This document shows positions 60,986 through 64,000 of a stretch of DNA of 64,000 nucleotides, piece after piece. The notes below the pieces were generated by a model that was not told the origin of the DNA, made no database searches, and saw only the letters and a list, made by a program, of their open reading frames with translations. Where the stretch lies: assembly GCF_006539145.1 (NCBI RefSeq), contig NZ_BJML01000001.1, forward strand, positions 124,001-188,000, read 5' to 3'. The translations under genes and the position numbers were made by a program. The stretch comes from Microbacterium testaceum (GTDB lineage: Bacteria; Actinomycetota; Actinomycetes; Actinomycetales; Microbacteriaceae). How positions within the stretch are numbered: the first letter of the stretch is position 1; the number at the start of each line of letters is the position of its first letter.

Positions 60986-62243
60986 CTCGCCCTCGCGTCG
61001 CGGACACGCAGGTTCCGGTGAGCGAGGAGCGGGTGTGACGGCGCGCTACATCCTGTTCATGGCGTTCGCGATGATCCGCGCCGATCGGCGAACGGTCCGC
61101 ACCTTCTCGAGCGTGGCCGTTGCGACGCTCGGCCTTCTGCTTTCCTTCGCCGCCATCAACGGCATGGGCACGATGATGACGCAGTCCGCGAAGGACATCA
61201 TCAGCGGTGATGTGTCCGGCTTCGCCCCGGGCTACCGGTACTCGATGCTCAACCCCGCGACCGACGTGGTCTCGTACCTCGACGACGCCGGTGGGCAGTT
61301 GGTCTCGGATCTGCGGCGATCGACGGGAGTCACCGACGTCCGGCCGAGGATCACGGCGGGTGCGCAGCTCTCGGCGCGAGGGACCGATACCGGCGTCGTC
61401 GTGGTCGGATCGGACACCGCGGCAGAGGGCTATGTGCTCCTTGCGGGCTCGGCACCGAGGGGAGCCGGGGAGGTGTGCATCAATCAGCGGCAACGCGACG
61501 ACCTCGGCCTCGCGGTCGGCGACACTCTGACGCTGTCCGTCGCGGGCGCGCCGGAGTCCAACGCCTCGACGCCGGTGCGGGTGTCGTGCGTATACGACAA
61601 CAGTCGGTTCGGCCTGTTCCGCTCCAGCTTCATCGTGATGGACGTCGCCGGCGTGCAGCAGATCCTCCAACGTCCCCACGCGCTGACACAAGTGCTTCTC
61701 ACGGTGGCGCCGGGGGTCGACGCAGCGGCCGAGACGACGGCGTTGGCGACCCGGTTTCCGGGGGTCGCCTTCTTCACCGCGCGAGACACCGCCGGGCTCA
61801 TCTTCGGGATCCGGGCGGCCCAACGCACGACCATGTGGGCGCTCGTCGGCGTGATGGCGCTGATCTGCGCGGTGCTCGTCGCGAACGTCGTCGCTTTCGC
61901 GCTCCGACGGCAGCGCGGCGAGATCGCCACGATGCGGGCGATGGGCTTCGGGGCGAACGCGGTGCGCGCGGTGTACGCCGCACAGACGTTGATCGTCGGA
62001 GCCTCGATGATCGCGGTCGGAACGATCGTGTCGATCGTGAGCGTCGTGATATGCGGGGTGATCGGCATCCCGATCGGGAGTGGCGTGCAACTGTTCGGAG
62101 AACGCACGCTTCGGCCGTGGCTCGGCATCGGCGATGTAGCCGTCACCGCCGCGGTGATGCTGATCGCCCTGCTCCTCGGGAACGTCCTCTCCACCCGGAG
62201 GATGTTGCGCCTGTCGCCGGTCGCGATCGCTCGCGACGTCTGA
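60969..62243 (+). CDS. FtsX-like ABC transporter permease 2
   Basis: A 424-residue permease: N-terminal helix (FSSVAVATLGLLLSFAAING), a large extracytoplasmic domain (about 75-290), then helices TTMWALVGVMALICAVLVAN with FtsX-type VVAFALRRQRGEIATMRAMG, AAQTLIVGASMIAVGTIVSI and TAAVMLIALLLGNVLSTRRM. Start is ATG 60969 after GGGAGG, or GTG 61035 after GAGGAG; both have a ribosome site. Together with permease 1 and the ATPase it makes a heterodimeric exporter. Confidence 0.88.
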   Translation: MARTDDSPSRRGHAGSGERGAGVTARYILFMAFAMIRADRRTVRTFSSVAVATLGLLLSFAAINGMGTMMTQSAKDIISGDVSGFAPGYRYSMLNPATDVVSYLDDAGGQLVSDLRRSTGVTDVRPRITAGAQLSARGTDTGVVVVGSDTAAEGYVLLAGSAPRGAGEVCINQRQRDDLGLAVGDTLTLSVAGAPESNASTPVRVSCVYDNSRFGLFRSSFIVMDVAGVQQILQRPHALTQVLLTVAPGVDAAAETTALATRFPGVAFFTARDTAGLIFGIRAAQRTTMWALVGVMALICAVLVANVVAFALRRQRGEIATMRAMGFGANAVRAVYAAQTLIVGASMIAVGTIVSIVSVVICGVIGIPIGSGVQLFGERTLRPWLGIGDVAVTAAVMLIALLLGNVLSTRRMLRLSPVAIARDV

Positions 62244-62253
62244 TCCGCCGTCC

Positions 62254-63750
62254 ATGAACCGAGAGAAGACCGCACCCATGGCTCGTCTGTCGCCTTACCG
62301 TCGTGGCCACTTCGCGCCCGTTCGGGAGGAGGTGACCGCCTTCGATCTGCCGGTCACGGGCATCATTCCCGAAGACCTCGACGGGCGTTACCTGCGTAAC
62401 GGCCCCAACCCGCTCGGTGTCGAGCATCCGCGTTTCCACTACTACCTCGGCGCCGGGATGATCCACGGAGTCCGCATCTCCGGGGGCCGCGCCGAGTGGT
62501 ATCGCAATCGATGGGTCCGGCAGGCTCCGGTGTCTCGCGCGCTGAGGGAGCCGCGGCGCACCTACCGAGTTTTCGGAGGGATGGATGCCGCATCGAACAT
62601 CAACGTGATCGGCCACGCGGGAAGGACCCTTTCCCTCACAGAGGGGGGAACACTCCCGTTCGAGCTCACGGACGAACTGGACACTGCCGGCCCATGCGAC
62701 TTCGAGGGTGATCTGCACGGGGCGATGTCTGCTCATCCGAAGGTCGACCCGGTCACCGGGGACCTCCACAGCCTCGGCTACTTCGCGGGGTCGTCCACGG
62801 TGGACTACACCGTGGTCGCAGCAACGGGGGCGGTGGTCCATAGCGAGAGCATCGAGCTCCCGCATGCGACGATGATGCACGATTTCGCGCTGACACCGAG
62901 CTACCTCGTCCTCATGGATCTGCCGGTGACCTTCCATGCGCTGTCGGCCGTCGCGGGCGACCCGTTCCCCTTCCGATGGAACCCGAGGGCGGTGGCGCGG
63001 CTGGGCCTCCTGCGGCGCGGGAGCTCCGAGGCGGAGCCGAAGTGGTTCGAGATCGAGCCCGTGTGGGTCTACCACACCGTCAACGCGTACGACACGCCGA
63101 GCGGCATCGTCCTCGACGTCGTGACGCACCCATCCATGTTCCGCGGACGCACGGGGGAGATCAGCGGTCACGGGACTCCATCGCTCGAACGCTTCACGAT
63201 CGACACGCGTACGGGTCGAGTGAGGCGAGAGATTCTCGACGATCGCCCGCAGGAGTTCCCCCGTGTCGATGATCGCGTTCTCGGGCGTCCGCACCGATTC
63301 GTCTACACCGCGAGCGCCGCCGCGTTCGTCGACACGTGGAGGCCGCGAGAGCTCGACACGATCGCGGACGCCGAGTTCGACAACGTCCTGTTCCGGCACG
63401 ACCTCCTGGGCGGTCGTACCCAGCGGCGGAGCTTCCCCCGGGACGCGGCGATCGGAGAGGCGGTGTTCGTGGCGCGACGCGGGGGGACGGGCGCCGAAGA
63501 CGACGGCTACGTGCTCAGTTACGTGCACGAGCCCGGGAGGGGAGCCAGCGACCTCGTGATCCTGTCCGCCGCCGACTTCGAGGGCGACGAACTGGCACGG
63601 GTCCATCTGCCCGCGCGCGTACCGCTCGGGCTCCATGGCAACTGGATCCCGGTGGAAGAGCGCGCCGCCGCAGCGCTCTCCGACGGGGGAGCGACCGCAG
63701 TGGACGCGCACGACGTGGCCACTCCGCCCGTCCCGGAGACGGGCCCGTGA
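62254..63750 (+). CDS. Carotenoid oxygenase family protein
   Basis: A 498-residue member of the carotenoid cleavage oxygenase (RPE65/CCO) family: IIPEDLDGRYLRNGPNPLGV near residue 35 and FHYYLGAGMIHGVRISGGRA near 60. The four Fe-binding His positions are met in MSAHPKVDPVTG, ATMMHDFALTPSYLVLMDLP, PVWVYHTVNAYDT and LGLHGNWIPVEE. All four are present, so it should be active in oxidative cleavage (or hydration) of a conjugated double bond. ATG 62254 or ATG 62278. An unusual partner for a polyketide operon. Confidence 0.9.
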   Translation: MNREKTAPMARLSPYRRGHFAPVREEVTAFDLPVTGIIPEDLDGRYLRNGPNPLGVEHPRFHYYLGAGMIHGVRISGGRAEWYRNRWVRQAPVSRALREPRRTYRVFGGMDAASNINVIGHAGRTLSLTEGGTLPFELTDELDTAGPCDFEGDLHGAMSAHPKVDPVTGDLHSLGYFAGSSTVDYTVVAATGAVVHSESIELPHATMMHDFALTPSYLVLMDLPVTFHALSAVAGDPFPFRWNPRAVARLGLLRRGSSEAEPKWFEIEPVWVYHTVNAYDTPSGIVLDVVTHPSMFRGRTGEISGHGTPSLERFTIDTRTGRVRREILDDRPQEFPRVDDRVLGRPHRFVYTASAAAFVDTWRPRELDTIADAEFDNVLFRHDLLGGRTQRRSFPRDAAIGEAVFVARRGGTGAEDDGYVLSYVHEPGRGASDLVILSAADFEGDELARVHLPARVPLGLHGNWIPVEERAAAALSDGGATAVDAHDVATPPVPETGP

Positions 63751-63799
63751 GGACGGGACAGCGCCGCGGATGCACGGGGAGAGGGAAGAAGGAGCGCTC

Positions 63800-64000
63800 A
63801 TGTCGATAGAGGTCGTCAATCTCTGCAAGGACTACGGGGGACGGCGCGCTGTGCACGACGTGTCCTTTTCTGTGCCGTCGGGTTCCGTCTTCGCGTTCCT
63901 CGGGGAGAACGGCGCGGGTAAGTCGACGACGATCGGCTGCATCACGACCACGCTCGCGCCGACGTCGGGCGTGATCTCGGTCAGCGGCTACGACGTGGAG
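63800..64000 (+). CDS. ABC-2 type transporter ATPase (partial, runs off the window)
   Basis: The first 67 residues are present: IEVVNLCKDYGGRRAVHDVS and Walker A FLGENGAGKSTTIGC. ATG 63800 follows AAGGAG. The GENGAGKST type and the Q-x-G-Y-D region (SVSGYDVE) suit drug- or polysaccharide-exporting ABC-2 ATPases, so a second exporter probably continues downstream. The cluster therefore extends past the window. Confidence 0.85.
   Translation, partial: MSIEVVNLCKDYGGRRAVHDVSFSVPSGSVFAFLGENGAGKSTTIGCITTTLAPTSGVISVSGYDVE

Overview
The window is high-GC DNA (roughly 70% in most lines, dropping to about 62-64% in the lines I counted in the last 14 kb) with actinobacterial gene content: PcrA/UvrD1 helicase, a NHEJ-type LigD polymerase and a separate ATP-dependent ligase, a DUF3556 membrane protein, a GlnR-like box before a narK-nitrate reductase operon, and many GTG starts with GTGA/ATGA stop-start overlaps. 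Gene style and the very frequent heptamer GGATGCC/GGCATCC suggest Microbacteriaceae, probably Microbacterium; this is inference, with no 16S or marker search behind it.
Layout. 0-6 kb: YccF protein, stress protein, pcrA, a repeat-filled intergenic stretch (33-bp and 12-bp minisatellites and two nested palindromes) and an SseB-family gene. 6-13 kb: a decaying patch (frameshifted LysE exporter, truncated phosphotransferase), the LigD polymerase, an HTH/MFS divergent pair, and an AI-2E-family/ATP-ligase operon. 13-18 kb: acyl-CoA dehydrogenase, a three-copy long-hairpin array, TetR regulator, an FAD oxidoreductase with a ruined Rieske domain, and an intact LysE exporter. 18-24 kb: nitrate assimilation operon narK - molybdopterin nitrate reductase - FAD/BFD electron-transfer subunit. 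24-31 kb: accessory genes (low-GC Abi-alpha-like DUF4393 gene, CGNR regulator with epoxide hydrolase, AbiEi/AbiEii toxin-antitoxin, RidA, frameshifted GNAT). 31-38 kb: a four-gene operon of acyl-activating enzyme, DUF3556 membrane protein, FAD oxidoreductase and PucR-type regulator. 38-50 kb: small proteins, an extraordinarily Met-rich copper-storage-like protein, Bcr/CflA efflux with MarR, a manganese (yybP-ykoY-type) riboswitch ahead of a cation antiporter, a two-component system with a shared palindrome, and an XRE/ImmA pair.
50-64 kb, running off the end: an operon-like biosynthetic cluster of 16 genes. It encodes an acyl carrier protein, a ketosynthase with Cys-His-His, a chain-length-factor-like partner with Gln in place of the catalytic Cys, a ketoreductase, a FabZ-like dehydratase, a hot-dog thioesterase, a phosphopantetheinyl transferase, a BtrH-like acyltransferase, a CrtI-like FAD enzyme, a carotenoid-oxygenase-family enzyme, a flavodoxin-like reductase, two FtsX-type permeases with a LolD/MacB-type ATPase, a second ABC ATPase and one unrecognised protein. 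The enzyme set is that of a highly reducing type II polyketide (polyene) pathway. The combination with a BtrH-type acyltransferase and a carotenoid-cleavage enzyme is one I do not recognise, and the GGATGCC heptamer is about sevenfold rarer here than in neighbouring DNA, so this is the best candidate for a previously undescribed system in the window.
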